A DNA stretch of 64,000 nt from CAVONV01 sp963697355 (GTDB lineage Bacteria; Acidobacteriota; Vicinamibacteria; Marinacidobacterales; DATDRI01), in contig CAVONV010000023.1 of NCBI GenBank assembly GCA_963697355.1, positions 1 to 64,000 of the forward strand, written 5' to 3'. The position numbers and the translations under genes are program-made. The notes below the pieces were generated by a model that saw only the letters and a program-made list of their open reading frames with translations, ran no database searches and was not told the DNA's origin. This document shows, piece after piece, positions 1 to 9,007 of the stretch (positions within the stretch are counted from its first letter, which is position 1; every line of letters starts with the position of its first letter).

Positions 1-2
1 CC

Positions 3-296
3 ACACTCGATCTTGGTGCGGTTCCGATCCTAAAGCGCATGACCCACCTTCCCATCATCGTGGATCCGTCGCACGCAGCGGGTCGTCGGGATCTCGTTCC
101 CTCTCTGGCGCTCGCCGCTCATGCCGTCGGCCCTCACGGCATGATGGTCGAGATCCATCCCCATCCGGAAAGAGCATTGAGCGACGGCCCCCAGGCGCTC
201 CGATTCCCTGACTTCGTGGAACTGATGCGCCGCATCACTCCAGGGAAGAGCTCGCCGAGCGGGTCGAGATGTTCAGCATCCGAGATCGCGGGGTAA
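3..296 (+). CDS. aroF: 3-deoxy-7-phosphoheptulonate (DAHP) synthase, C-terminal end (partial)
   Basis: The frame is open from the window edge, so only the last 97 codons are present. DAHP synthase condenses phosphoenolpyruvate and erythrose 4-phosphate in the first step of the shikimate pathway. The sequence shows the type I-beta signature: T-L-D-L-G-A-V-P near the edge, then DPSHAAGRRDLV, HGMMVEIHPHPE and ALSDGPQALRF, which carry the metal and substrate ligands of this family. The last 20 or so residues (after FVELMRRI) are Ser/Arg-rich and do not look like the family, so the extreme C-terminus may be frameshifted. The family and enzyme are clear; the paralogue name aroF is a convention. Confidence 0.85.
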   Translation, partial: TLDLGAVPILKRMTHLPIIVDPSHAAGRRDLVPSLALAAHAVGPHGMMVEIHPHPERALSDGPQALRFPDFVELMRRITPGKSSPSGSRCSASEIAG

Positions 297-361
297 GCGC
301 CGGAACCATGAAGCGACCTGTGTTAGACTTCCCCGTCTTATTCACTCCAGGAGGTAGCTCG

Positions 362-2080
362 ATGCGAATACGAACTCTGATGACTTTCGTTCTCGTTGCA
401 GTCGTGGCCTCTGCGGCCATCGCGCAGCCGACGGCGGCAAAAGAGGAGAACAAAAGCGATCACAAGCCCATTCTTGCCGAGGAAAAGACGGTCGAGACAG
501 CAGCATAGTGTCCGCATCGGCGGGCAAGAAATACGCTACACGGCGACACCGGGACAACTCGTTCTTCGACGCCCGAACGGCGAGCCGAGGGGGAACATGT
601 TCTTCGTCGCCTACACGCGCGACGGCATCACCGACATGCGCTCTCGGCCGGTGACTTTTTGCTACAACGGCGGACCCGGCTCGGCCACGATCTGGCTTCA
701 CATGGGCACGCTCGGACCGAAACGCGTCCAGATGGCGGAGGAAGGATTCCAACCGGCGCCACCCTATCGTCTCGTTGAGAACGAGCACTCGCTCCTCGAT
801 GTCACGGACATCGTTGCCATCGACGCGATGTCGGCCGGCTTCAGCCGAGCCGTCGAAGGCGAGGACCCGAAACAGTTCCACGGTGTCCAGCAAGATATCG
901 AAGCCTTTTCCGAGTTCATCCGACTCTACATCACCAAGTTCAACCGATGGTCATCACCAAAGTATCTGCTCGGTGAGAGCTACGGCACGGTGCGGTCGGC
1001 CGGCGTTTCGAAGGAGCTCCAGTCGCGCCACGGCATCGAGCTCAACGGCATCGTCCTCGTGTCGTCGGTCATCGACTTCAGGACGCTTTACGAGGCCCCC
1101 GGCAACGACATCCACTACGCCGGCTTTCTTCCCACCTATACCGTGACGGCGCTGGTATCACAAGAAGCTGCCGGCGGACGTTCAGGGCAGCCTCGAAGAC
1201 ATCATGGACGAGGCGCGCGAGTTCGCCTTCGGTGACTACCTTCTCGCGCTCACCAAGGGGAATCGCCTGACACCGCAGGAGACCGACGAGATGGCGCGAA
1301 AGGTGGCACGTCTCACGGGCCTGTCGCCGGAGTTCGTCAAGCAAGCGAACCTGCGCGTCAACCCGCGGCGGTTTCGCAAGGAGCTGCTACGGGACCAACG
1401 CTTGGTGACGGGACGACTCGACAGCCGGTTCACAGGCATCGACGCCGACGCTGCGGGAGAGTCACAGGAGTTCGATCCTTCGAACACGGCGCTTCAAGGA
1501 GCCTACACCGCTCTTTTCAACGACTACATTCGAAACGAGCTCAATTGGGAGTCCGAGCTTAGGTATCGTACCAGCGGGCCCGTCCGCCCATGGGACTACA
1601 ACACCCAGTACCGCGCCGAGCTATCTCAACCTCGTCGACTCGCTCCGGAGCACCATGGCGCGCAATCCCTTCCTGAAGGTCCTCGTCACCAACGGCATCT
1701 ACGACATGGCCACGCCTTATGCGGCAACGGAGTGGACGTTCGATCATCTCGGATACGAGCCCACGTACCGTGAGCGGGTCAGCATGACCTACTACGAGGC
1801 GGGCCACATGATGTACATCCGTCCGTCGATGCTCGAAAAGTTCAAAAAGGACGTGGCGGAGTTCATTCTGAGACACGAAAGATTCAGCGCTCGATACGAA
1901 GGAGCAGCCGACCGAACAGCCGTAGCGTTCATCCCTACGAGAGAGGTGTGTGGGGCTAGGATGCCCTACCGCCTCTTCGTTCAGGAGACAATGATGAAAC
2001 GCCTGCGATCAAGACTACGCCGCGACCCGAGAGGAACTGAAACGAGAGCTCAAAAGACTGCAGGAATTCTACCGGGATGA
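362..2080 (+). pseudogene. Peptidase S10 (serine carboxypeptidase-like), exported, three frameshifts
   Basis: An AGGAGG-like site (353-357) precedes ATG 362 and a clear signal peptide (MRIRTLMTFVLVAVVASAAIA). The S10 homology then moves through three more frames: around 490-510 into V-R-I-G-G-Q-E-I-R-Y-T-A-T-P-G, around 1165-1200 into EAREFAFGDYLLALTKG, and around 1620-1650 into NPFLKVLVTNGIYDMATPY. All three parts of the catalytic triad can be found, Ser in GESYGT, Asp in NGIYDMATPY and His in EAGHMMYI, but in different frames. The family normally ends soon after KKDVAEFI. Here the frame reads on to 2080 with unrelated residues, so the stop also seems lost. It was probably a periplasmic carboxypeptidase. 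It is broken as sequenced, by decay or by indel errors. Confidence 0.8.
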
Positions 2081-2463
2081 CACGGTGCCTGTGTGGCAGT
2101 GATTCCCTGCTGCAAAATAGAACTCGAGAGAAAAAAAGGGGACAGTGTTCGATGAATCAGAGGATTCAACCTTGAAGATGCCGAATTTTCATGTCGGCCA
2201 TCGTTTTACAGAACCGGAAAACGTGATTTCTCCCGTGCCCGTTTCCGAGCCCGAGCCCGATGGGTTCCCATTGAAAACCGTTTGCGTCGCATGTGCCACA
2301 TACCCGCGTTCCGGTGCTTCGGGCTGGGGCCCGGGCACGGACTACTGCAAGAACTAGGATTCGTCCTAGACTAGGGCTCAATCTCCATATCAGGTCCCTT
2401 TTTTCGATCTTTCCTCCCCTGACAAGAAAAGGGACCCGTCCTCCGGTCCCCTTTTTTCCAGGG
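2081..2463. other. Intergenic stretch without a credible gene
   Basis: This lies between the convergent S10 and M14 remnants. A short open frame at 2145-2357 has no family resemblance. The stretch holds the A-rich and G-rich tract around 2132-2146 and, at its right end, the terminator listed separately. Nothing else is recognised. Confidence 0.5.
2426..2457 (-). terminator. Rho-independent terminator, probably bidirectional
   Basis: GGGACC (2431-2436) and GGTCCC (2445-2450) pair across an 8-nt loop. The stem is flanked by an A-run on the left and a T-run on the right, so it reads as stem plus U-tract in both directions. On the minus strand it sits about 10 nt after the stop of the M14 peptidase reading, as expected for its terminator. 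It could also end transcription coming from S10. Confidence 0.75.
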
Positions 2464-5095
2464 TTAGTTTGCCGCCGTGACCGCGGGACCATAGTACAGG
2501 GAGTTGAAAAACAGCTTGAATGTCCCATGGGTTTGAGCACGGTTCTGGGGCCGAAAACCAAATAGGATCATCCTACCTTTCCCACATTCCGACCTCGACC
2601 AGAGCCGGTTTGTTGTGCAGGATATGATCTCCGATGAGGCGACCGCTCATGAAAGGATTGCCGTTGGGATAGCGGGCGACGACTTGAGATCCGATAGAAA
2701 CGCATTCTTTTTGTCTGGATTCCATCTCCGTCGATATCGAGGAGCTCAAAGACCGGACTTCCGTAGGAGAGCACGCGGCGGTTTCTTCCATTCCATAGGC
2801 GATGGGATGCGTAGTTGTCTATATCGACCTTGAGAATCGCGCTGGGCAAGAAAAACTCGGTGGAGGGATAGCTTTTGGACACATCCCGCAAAGGGACCTT
2901 GAAATGTTCAATGGGTAAAAGGCTGGAAACATTGAAGGTGATCAAAGTCCCGCCGTCTTTGACAAATTGAAGCAACGCGGCCAAGCCGTGTTCTCCGATT
3001 CCGCCGGCATATTGAGAAGGAACCGTTCCTTCCTCGTGACCATCGACAATGGTCTCAGAAGAGACATTGGTCAGGACAATGACATCGTATTTTTGTTTGA
3101 GATGGCCGTTGCGTATCTCTCGCGTCTTGAAGGGTCGTGTAGGGAAACTCCCACTGGTCAAATATCCAGCGGGTCCAACCCTCGTCCATATTGGCAACCC
3201 AGGGCTTGTAGAGACCCAACTTCAGAGGCCTCAGCTGCATGAGTCCGCCGGGGGAGCTGCCGGCTTGTATATCTGAAGATTGAACTCTTTGGACTAAAGA
3301 TTGGATTTTGCTCCCTATCCCGGATCCGGAAGCCACGATAGCCCCCGCCGGGTATTGTCTCCCACCGGAAGTGAAGGGTTTCGTGGCCCACCCGACACTT
3401 GGCACCTTCCTTTAAAAGCCGGTTGACGGCCCTGTAGCTGTCCAGGACATTGTGGTCGAGAATATAGGTGTTCCCGCTTCCGCTGACATTGCCGGTCGGA
3501 GGTTCCGCCCGCTCGATCGGCGTCAACTGCGCCTCGAGAGGGAAGTCCACCCTGATCGGCCTGCACACCCATTTGGTAAGGCAGTGTCCACCCGGTCAGA
3601 TCGAAGGTCTGTTCCGGAGGACCCCCCGCATACTGTCGTCGGTCCGGATAGATCTGCGGACCGAGCATGTCGATGACATACGGCCGGTAGGCTTGAGACG
3701 TCAAAGCGACATAGGTCCCGGCCGGATATTCGCTGTTTTGTGCTTCGAAAGGTGCCGCCGCTTGATGGAACTCGATCCCACCGGCAATGAGGGTGTTGAC
3801 CATCTTGACCACGGTGTTGGGATCTTTCTGATCCTCAGGGATGAGATAGGCATAAGGGCGCTTCGCTTTTCCCCTTCTCGATGGAGTTTCTTGCCATGCG
3901 GTACATGTTCAGTAGGTATTTCTCCTTGTGCTTGGCCCCCGTCTCCAGGAAACCGATCGCCGACCAGTAGGCGTACTCAACGATATCTCGGAGTCGCCAC
4001 CATCCACCGGGCCAGGGACTGGGGTAGTTTATGGTTTGGGTATTACCCTGTTTGCCGAGCCCTCCGTGGGCGGCTCCGGAGAGGTCGTCCGCGCTCTGAA
4101 AAATCGGCGTGGCCATGGGAGTGCCGGCGGCTTCGAACAGAATGGTGGGAACGTTGTGCCACAGGGCATTGGTGTGGATCGCCGACATCCGCCAGTGGTT
4201 CCAGTTGGCATAGTGTATGACGCCGATCTTGCCTTGCTCTTCCAAGCACCGTTCGCATGTAGGCGCCGGTCAGTCCGATCTCGCGGGTGAGCAAGGGATC
4301 CAGGGAGTGATGTCGGGGATCGTACAAAGGTGAAAGGAACAGTCGGGCATCCGAGTTTCCCATATGATGCATGTCCATGAAGATCTGCGGGAACCACTCA
4401 TGATAGAGGATGTTGTTGACGTACCGTGTCTCGATCTGGGTGTGCATGAAAGAGTCGCGGTTGTTGTCGTGTCCGACATAGTGGTGATATAGCCAGGGCA
4501 TGGGCGATTTCTCATAGGGTGTGCCCAAGTTCTCGCGATACCAGTCGACCACCATGATATTGCCGTCGGGATTCCAGCTGGGGACGAGCAGAAGAATCAC
4601 GTTGTCCAGGATGGCTTGGATCTCCGGCGAATCATCCGTTGCCAATACGTAGCCCAGCTCCGGGGACATCTGAGTGGGCCCGATTTCGTTGGCATGCATG
4701 CTGGCGGTGATCAGCGCGATGGTTTTGCCCTCTTCGGCCAACCGGCCGGCCTCTTCTTCGGAGATTTTGCCCTGGGCGAGTTTTTTTGCCGTCTCTTTGT
4801 GCTTGTCCTTCTGGGACAGATTCTCGGGGGAGGAGATGATGGCTAGTAGAAACGGGTTCTCCAAAGTCGTCTTTCCCAACTCCACCACCTCGATCCGGTT
4901 GCTTTGTCTCCCGAGAAGTTGGTAGTACTCAACGATCTTCTCCCATCGAATCAACTTGAAATCAGCGCCAGGCTGATGTCCGAAAAACGTCTCCGGTGTT
5001 GGGATATCGGAGACTTCAATCGCTTGGCTTCGCGGCGTCAGGCCGATGATGAATGCCGCGGTTAGAATGTGAGTCAAAACTAGTCTTAGCTTCAC
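2464..5095 (-). pseudogene. M14-family zinc carboxypeptidase, exported, with many frameshifts
   Basis: The best start is GTG 5095, behind GAGGGGA. It opens the signal peptide VKLRLVLTHILTAAFIIG; the longer frame to 5137 would need TTG. The first 360 residues are clean and contain the zinc-site region ITASMHANEIGPTQ, the SWNPDG motif and HHYVGHDNNRDSF. Homology then hops between frames at roughly 4240, 3830, 3550, 3400, 3190, 2780 and 2590. The segments still align end to end (NWNHWRMSAIHTNALWHN, TYVALTSQAYRPYVIDM, YDVIVLTNVSS, GGTLITFNVSSLLP). The natural C-terminus GFRPQNRAQTHGTFKLFFNS ends at 2464, just before a terminator. It lies 71 nt behind the aldo/keto reductase. At six or more breaks this is the most damaged gene in the window. 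Confidence 0.8.
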
Positions 5096-5166
5096 TTTGG
5101 TCCCCTCGATCTGAAAGAAAGTCTTGTGTTTCAACAACGATACGGCTCCAGCCCGGTGGTCTCGAG

Positions 5167-6165
5167 CTAGCCTTCTCGCCAGTCCTGATCAGGCTGCGGT
5201 TTGTTCTGAAGGACCGTCTCGATCTGTTCCATCACGTTGTCAGTGAGCTTTCCCACCACGTCCAGCGCTTGCATGTTCTCCACGACTTGCGAGACCTTCG
5301 TCGCACCGGTGATCACGGTACTCACGCTCGGATTCTTCAGACACCAAGCAATGGCTAGCTGGGCCAGCGTTGCACCGAGTTCTTTCGCAATAGGTCTCAG
5401 TTTCTTGATCTTCTCTATGCGCTCGTCCCAACCCTCTTGAGCTAGTCGCAACCGCAACCACTGGTACTCGGGGTGGGCTAAGCGGCTGTCATCCGGGATC
5501 CCGTCGATGTACTTACCCGTTAGAAGACCACTCGCCAAGGGACTCCAAATCGTGGTCCCCAGCCTGAAATCATCATAAAGTGGGCCATACTCTTTCTCGA
5601 CGCGTTCCCGGGTGAACATGTTGTACTGCGGTTGCTCCATCGTAGGGGGAATCAAGTGCTCCCGAAGGGCGAACTCGTAGGCTTTGCGAATTTGCTCGGC
5701 CGTCCATTCACTGGTGCCCCAGTAAAAGGCCTTCCCCTGTTGGATGACGTGATTCATCGCCCATACGGTCTCTTCGACGGGCGTATAAAAATCGGGACGG
5801 TGGCAAAAAATGAGATCCACGTAGTCCAATTGCAGTCGCTTCAGCGCCGCATCCGTGCCCTCAGCGATATGCTTGCGCGACAGACCGCAATCGTTCGGCC
5901 CCGCACCTCCCCAAAAGATCTTTGTGGACACGACGAGATCCGACCTCTTCCAGCCGGCTCGCTTGAGAACGCTGCCCATGATCGTTTCCGCTTGACCGCT
6001 GGAATAGACCTCTGCGTTGTCGAAAAAGTTGACACCGGCATCGTACGCCGTTTTCATGCAATCGTAAGCCGCACCTTCCCCAATCTGATCGCCAAAAGTG
6101 ACCCAAGCGCCGAACGAGAGTGCAGAAACCTTCAAACCGGATTTACCCAAGAATCGATATTCCAT
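5167..6165 (-). CDS. Aldo/keto reductase, AKR6 (Kv-beta-like) family
   Basis: A 332-residue intact enzyme with the single TIM-barrel AKR fold, using NADPH to reduce aldehydes or ketones. Visible marks are the N-terminal MEYRFLGKSGLKVSALSFG, the catalytic Asp/Tyr in FFDNAEVYSSG, the Lys in VVSTKIFWGG, LDYVDLIFCHRPD and the NADP-binding WSPLASGLLTGKY. WGTSEWTAEQI and EQPQYNMFTRERVEKEY are typical of the potassium-channel beta-subunit-like group. GAGGAGG sits 6 nt before ATG 6165. It is cytoplasmic, with no signal peptide. It lies 135 nt behind the sugar kinase, so it may share its transcript. The substrate cannot be read from sequence. Confidence 0.9.
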   Translation of the reverse strand: MEYRFLGKSGLKVSALSFGAWVTFGDQIGEGAAYDCMKTAYDAGVNFFDNAEVYSSGQAETIMGSVLKRAGWKRSDLVVSTKIFWGGAGPNDCGLSRKHIAEGTDAALKRLQLDYVDLIFCHRPDFYTPVEETVWAMNHVIQQGKAFYWGTSEWTAEQIRKAYEFALREHLIPPTMEQPQYNMFTRERVEKEYGPLYDDFRLGTTIWSPLASGLLTGKYIDGIPDDSRLAHPEYQWLRLRLAQEGWDERIEKIKKLRPIAKELGATLAQLAIAWCLKNPSVSTVITGATKVSQVVENMQALDVVGKLTDNVMEQIETVLQNKPQPDQDWREG

Positions 6166-6300
6166 CGTGGCCTCCTCTTGAAGATGGCGTATCTTACTTC
6201 CGTCGGAGCCTAATAGGAAAGAGACAAAGAAGGGATCTCGCGCAAACGATATCTCGAGGAGTGGGAGGCTCTTGGCGGGGGTGGATTACGGTTTCCGAGC

Positions 6301-7230
6301 TCACGCACGAGCCTTCCATTCTCTATTGAACCGCGCCCTGGTGACAAGGGACTTTTGCGTGCCAATGCTCAATGTCGAGAGAGCCGCGTAGAGGTTGGCC
6401 CGCGCTAACGCTTGCCGGGCAGGCAAGCCTTCCGCGAGGAAAACGGCGAAGCTTCCAATGAAAGCGTCGCCCGCACCCGTGGTGTCCCTGGCCTTGACAG
6501 GGTACGAGGCAACGAGCTCCATGTCTGTTCCATCGGCGAAGAGTGCGCCTCTTTCACCCAGCGTGATAATGATCCGACGAAAACCTCGGTCGAGGAGAAA
6601 GGCCGCACAATCTCTGGCTTGAGCTTCGGTCTGAACCGGATTGCCGGCAATGGATTCCGCTTCCGTTTCATTGGGAATGAAGTAATCCACTCCGATGAAC
6701 CGTGAAAGATCGAAGGTAGAGGCAGGAGCAGGGTTCAGGATACACGGAATTCCGTGCTTCCGAGCAAACCGGGCCACGTGGTAGTTGGTCTCCATAGGAA
6801 TCTCGAATTGTAGGACGATCATATCGGCCCGCCGGAGCAAAGAGGTGGCCGCGCTGATCCCTCTCGCCGTGAGTTTGTCGTTGGCCCCTTTTACCACCAC
6901 GATCCGGTTTTGGCCACGGCTATCTACGAAAATGGGGGCGACACCTGTCGATACACCTTTGACGATCTTGACATGCTTGGTGCCGATGCCCTGCGAACTG
7001 AGATTTTTGATGGTGGCAGGCCCAAAGAGGTCGTCTCCCACTCGTGCCACCATGTCGACATCGGCACCGCAAAGCTTCGCCGCCACCGCTTGGTTTGCTC
7101 CCTTACCGCCAAAGCCGAGATCAAAATCGTCTCCGAAAACCGTTTCCCCCGGTCGCGGAAAATGATCGGTAAAACTTGTGAGATCGACGTTCGCGCTTCC
7201 CACGACGATGATGCGGGGCTTCTTCTTCAT
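6301..7230 (-). CDS. rbsK: Ribokinase-like PfkB-family sugar/nucleoside kinase
   Basis: A 309-residue PfkB kinase with GSANVDLTSFTDHFPRPGET at the N-terminus, GFGGKGANQAVAAKL (sugar-binding di-glycine), NPAPA, PNETEAE, the anion-hole and catalytic-base motif DTTGAGDAFIGS, and a normal length. By family it phosphorylates ribose or a ribonucleoside at O5'. Its start lies 34 nt behind the stop of the queuosine-phosphate glycosidase gene, so the two are almost certainly one transcript. That context allows two readings: ordinary ribokinase, or a kinase that supplies queuosine 5'-phosphate. Ribokinase is the best family match; the queuosine link is inference. Confidence 0.85.
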   Translation of the reverse strand: MKKKPRIIVVGSANVDLTSFTDHFPRPGETVFGDDFDLGFGGKGANQAVAAKLCGADVDMVARVGDDLFGPATIKNLSSQGIGTKHVKIVKGVSTGVAPIFVDSRGQNRIVVVKGANDKLTARGISAATSLLRRADMIVLQFEIPMETNYHVARFARKHGIPCILNPAPASTFDLSRFIGVDYFIPNETEAESIAGNPVQTEAQARDCAAFLLDRGFRRIIITLGERGALFADGTDMELVASYPVKARDTTGAGDAFIGSFAVFLAEGLPARQALARANLYAALSTLSIGTQKSLVTRARFNREWKARA

Positions 7231-7264
7231 CAGCTCCGAACTCCCTTCATTGTTGTTTGTCGTC

Positions 7265-8263
7265 CTAATAGTCCGTGGTGATGGTCAAGTGGTGGGGCCA
7301 GTGGGTCGTGTGAAAGTGCGTCCAGAGACGAGCATCGACCACGGGCTCGATGATCTTTCGGCTGTCCGGTCGGAGCCGGTTGATCTCCTTCGTCAGCAAA
7401 TGGCAGGCCCAGATCGTGAACGCCCGGATCTCAATCTCCTCGTCGCTATCGGCGGGAATGAGGTGTCGAGCGTTGATAGCTGCCTCGAGCTCATCAGAGT
7501 AGGAAATGATCCCGAGCCGCCGGAGCGCCACCGGCACGATGTAGTCGGCAAACACCGTCATCTCTTCTGGGTCCTCCAAGTCAAAAAAGCCGCTGGACCG
7601 AAAACGGGCATGGAGCTGCCACATCAAGAGCTGAGCTCGCTTTTGGAAAGCAACGCGACGACCCTTGTAGACACTCGTATCACGAAAGGAAGGAAACTCC
7701 GCGAGCAGTCGCTCCAAGACACCCTTTCCATCGGCGTATAGCCTAGGAGGTCCCGATTGGACAAAGCGATGGAACCGGCCTTCGTAGCACTGTGTCAACA
7801 CGCGCCCGACCTCATGGAAGATCGCCAATCGCTCTTCGAGCATTGGTATGGGAATGTTGCCTGCGAAGAGTTCCAGATCGGGCCGACGGATCTGAGAGAG
7901 ATAGGTCCCCTCGACCACAGGCCGGCCACTTTCGAAGGCTCGCTTGAGGCATGCAAACATGGCGTCGGAGTCCCACCACTCGGTGCCGCGGTAGTCGGTC
8001 TTGAACGTCCTGTGGCTCGTGAAGTCCGTAAAGGCGAAGTTGATGGAGGCGGTGAGAAACATGAAATCCATGGTGTCCCGATCGTCTCCTTCCGGGACCA
8101 GCACCGAGCGAAAGTCCGGCCAAGGAAGCTCCTCATATGCCATCCAATCGGCGACTTCATGGATCATCTCCCGATTCAAGCGGACGTGGTGCGAGCCGTC
8201 GATGACCGGCGTCAGGGTTCCCAAAATCGGGTGATCCGTCACTGCCCCTCCAAGACTCTTCAT
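7265..8263 (-). CDS. qng1: Queuosine 5'-phosphate N-glycosidase (Qng1, DUF2419 family)
   Basis: About 332 residues from ATG 8263; an upstream in-frame GTG at 8284 is possible. The family releases the micronutrient base queuine from queuosine 5'-monophosphate for reuse in tRNA. Recognisable stretches are MDFMFLTASINFAFTDF, YRGTEWWDSDAMFACLKRA, GTYLSQIRRPDLELFAG, IPMLEERLAIFHEVG, YKGRRVAFQKRAQLLMWQ and DLEDPEEMTVFADYIVPVALRR. The conserved Asp residues and aromatic pocket residues fall in these blocks. It is cytoplasmic. It starts a probable operon with the PfkB kinase and aldo/keto reductase. No queuine transglycosylase gene is present in the window. Confidence 0.8.
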   Translation of the reverse strand: MKSLGGAVTDHPILGTLTPVIDGSHHVRLNREMIHEVADWMAYEELPWPDFRSVLVPEGDDRDTMDFMFLTASINFAFTDFTSHRTFKTDYRGTEWWDSDAMFACLKRAFESGRPVVEGTYLSQIRRPDLELFAGNIPIPMLEERLAIFHEVGRVLTQCYEGRFHRFVQSGPPRLYADGKGVLERLLAEFPSFRDTSVYKGRRVAFQKRAQLLMWQLHARFRSSGFFDLEDPEEMTVFADYIVPVALRRLGIISYSDELEAAINARHLIPADSDEEIEIRAFTIWACHLLTKEINRLRPDSRKIIEPVVDARLWTHFHTTHWPHHLTITTDY

Positions 8264-8446
8264 GTTCGGAAGGCATCCTAGCACGCCGATAGCGACGAAG
8301 CATCCGCTTTAGTGTTCTAGTGAGAATGCACCGCTTGACCACCAAGGGCTGTGACGCTCTGAACCGCCGTAGATCATTTGGGCAGACACCTGATAGGACA
8401 AGCTGGGATACAATACAGGGAACACCTTTTTTCTAGGAGGTCTGTT

Positions 8447-8716
8447 GTGAAGACGATTCAAAACAAGACCAATGCACCATTGCGCGTCCCGCTACCACGT
8501 GGGAAGAAACTCCACTTGGGTCCCGGCAAGACCGGGCAGGTTGCCTATCAGGACTTGGAACACAAACCACTTCAAAAGCTCGTAAAGGATGGCAAGATCG
8601 AGGTCCGAGGGGACGGCTCGAACGTGGAAACCTCGAAAGAGCAATCTAGGGCTCCTCACGAGGTCACCCACGGCCATCACCCACCGACCTCGCGACAGGT
8701 CAAGGGTGACCGTTAA
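8447..8716 (+). CDS. Small basic protein of unknown function
   Basis: GTG 8447 follows a perfect AGGAGG (8435-8440) at 6 nt, which decides the start over the longer frame from 8378. The 89-residue product begins VKTIQNKTNAPLRVPLPRGK and continues KLHLGPGKTGQVAYQDLE, then KLVKDGKIEV. It ends in a His/Ser-rich, probably disordered tail. The pattern suggests a small beta-rich domain but I recognise no named family. It stands alone between divergent and convergent neighbours. The ideal ribosome site and coherent composition support it being real. Confidence 0.6.
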   Translation: MKTIQNKTNAPLRVPLPRGKKLHLGPGKTGQVAYQDLEHKPLQKLVKDGKIEVRGDGSNVETSKEQSRAPHEVTHGHHPPTSRQVKGDR

Positions 8717-8760
8717 GGAGCGGCTATTCTCGTAACGACTTGCGGTGGGATTTCCAGGCC

Positions 8761-8949
8761 TCAGGCCCTTTGCGCTGAGCAGAGACAACTCTTGCCGCAC
8801 TGAGGGCAAGTACATTCCAAGATCTTTTCTTCCGGTCCGTCCGCGATACCCAGCGGACTCAACAACTGATCGCAATCCGCACAATACTGCGGATCGTCAC
8901 AGACGATGACCGTGTTCTCAGGAACTTCGTTTTTTTTGACTGCGGTCAT
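8761..8949 (-). CDS. Small zinc-ribbon-like protein
   Basis: A 62-residue product from ATG 8949, with GAAGGAGGT about 11 nt upstream. The C-terminal half carries five or six cysteines arranged as two knuckles (CADC, and C-T-C-P-Q-C-G-K-S-C-L-C), enough for one zinc site. The N-terminal half is acidic (PENTVIVCDDPQYC). No enzyme domain is visible. It may be a DNA- or protein-binding adaptor; the function is unknown. It converges on the small basic gene at 8447. Confidence 0.55.
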   Translation of the reverse strand: MTAVKKNEVPENTVIVCDDPQYCADCDQLLSPLGIADGPEEKILECTCPQCGKSCLCSAQRA

Positions 8950-9007
8950 GGAGTGAGTTGACCTCCTTCCTGATAAAGGTGACATTCACCAGTGCATCTC
9001 ATTGACA

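Noticed and set aside
2145..2357. 70-residue ORF between S10 and M14
   Set aside because: No ribosome site, no family match, unusual composition; probably non-coding.
3468..4220. 250-codon plus-strand frame opposite the M14 peptidase
   Set aside because: The peptidase homology is on the minus strand, and the plus-strand product is low-complexity Arg/Ser-rich.
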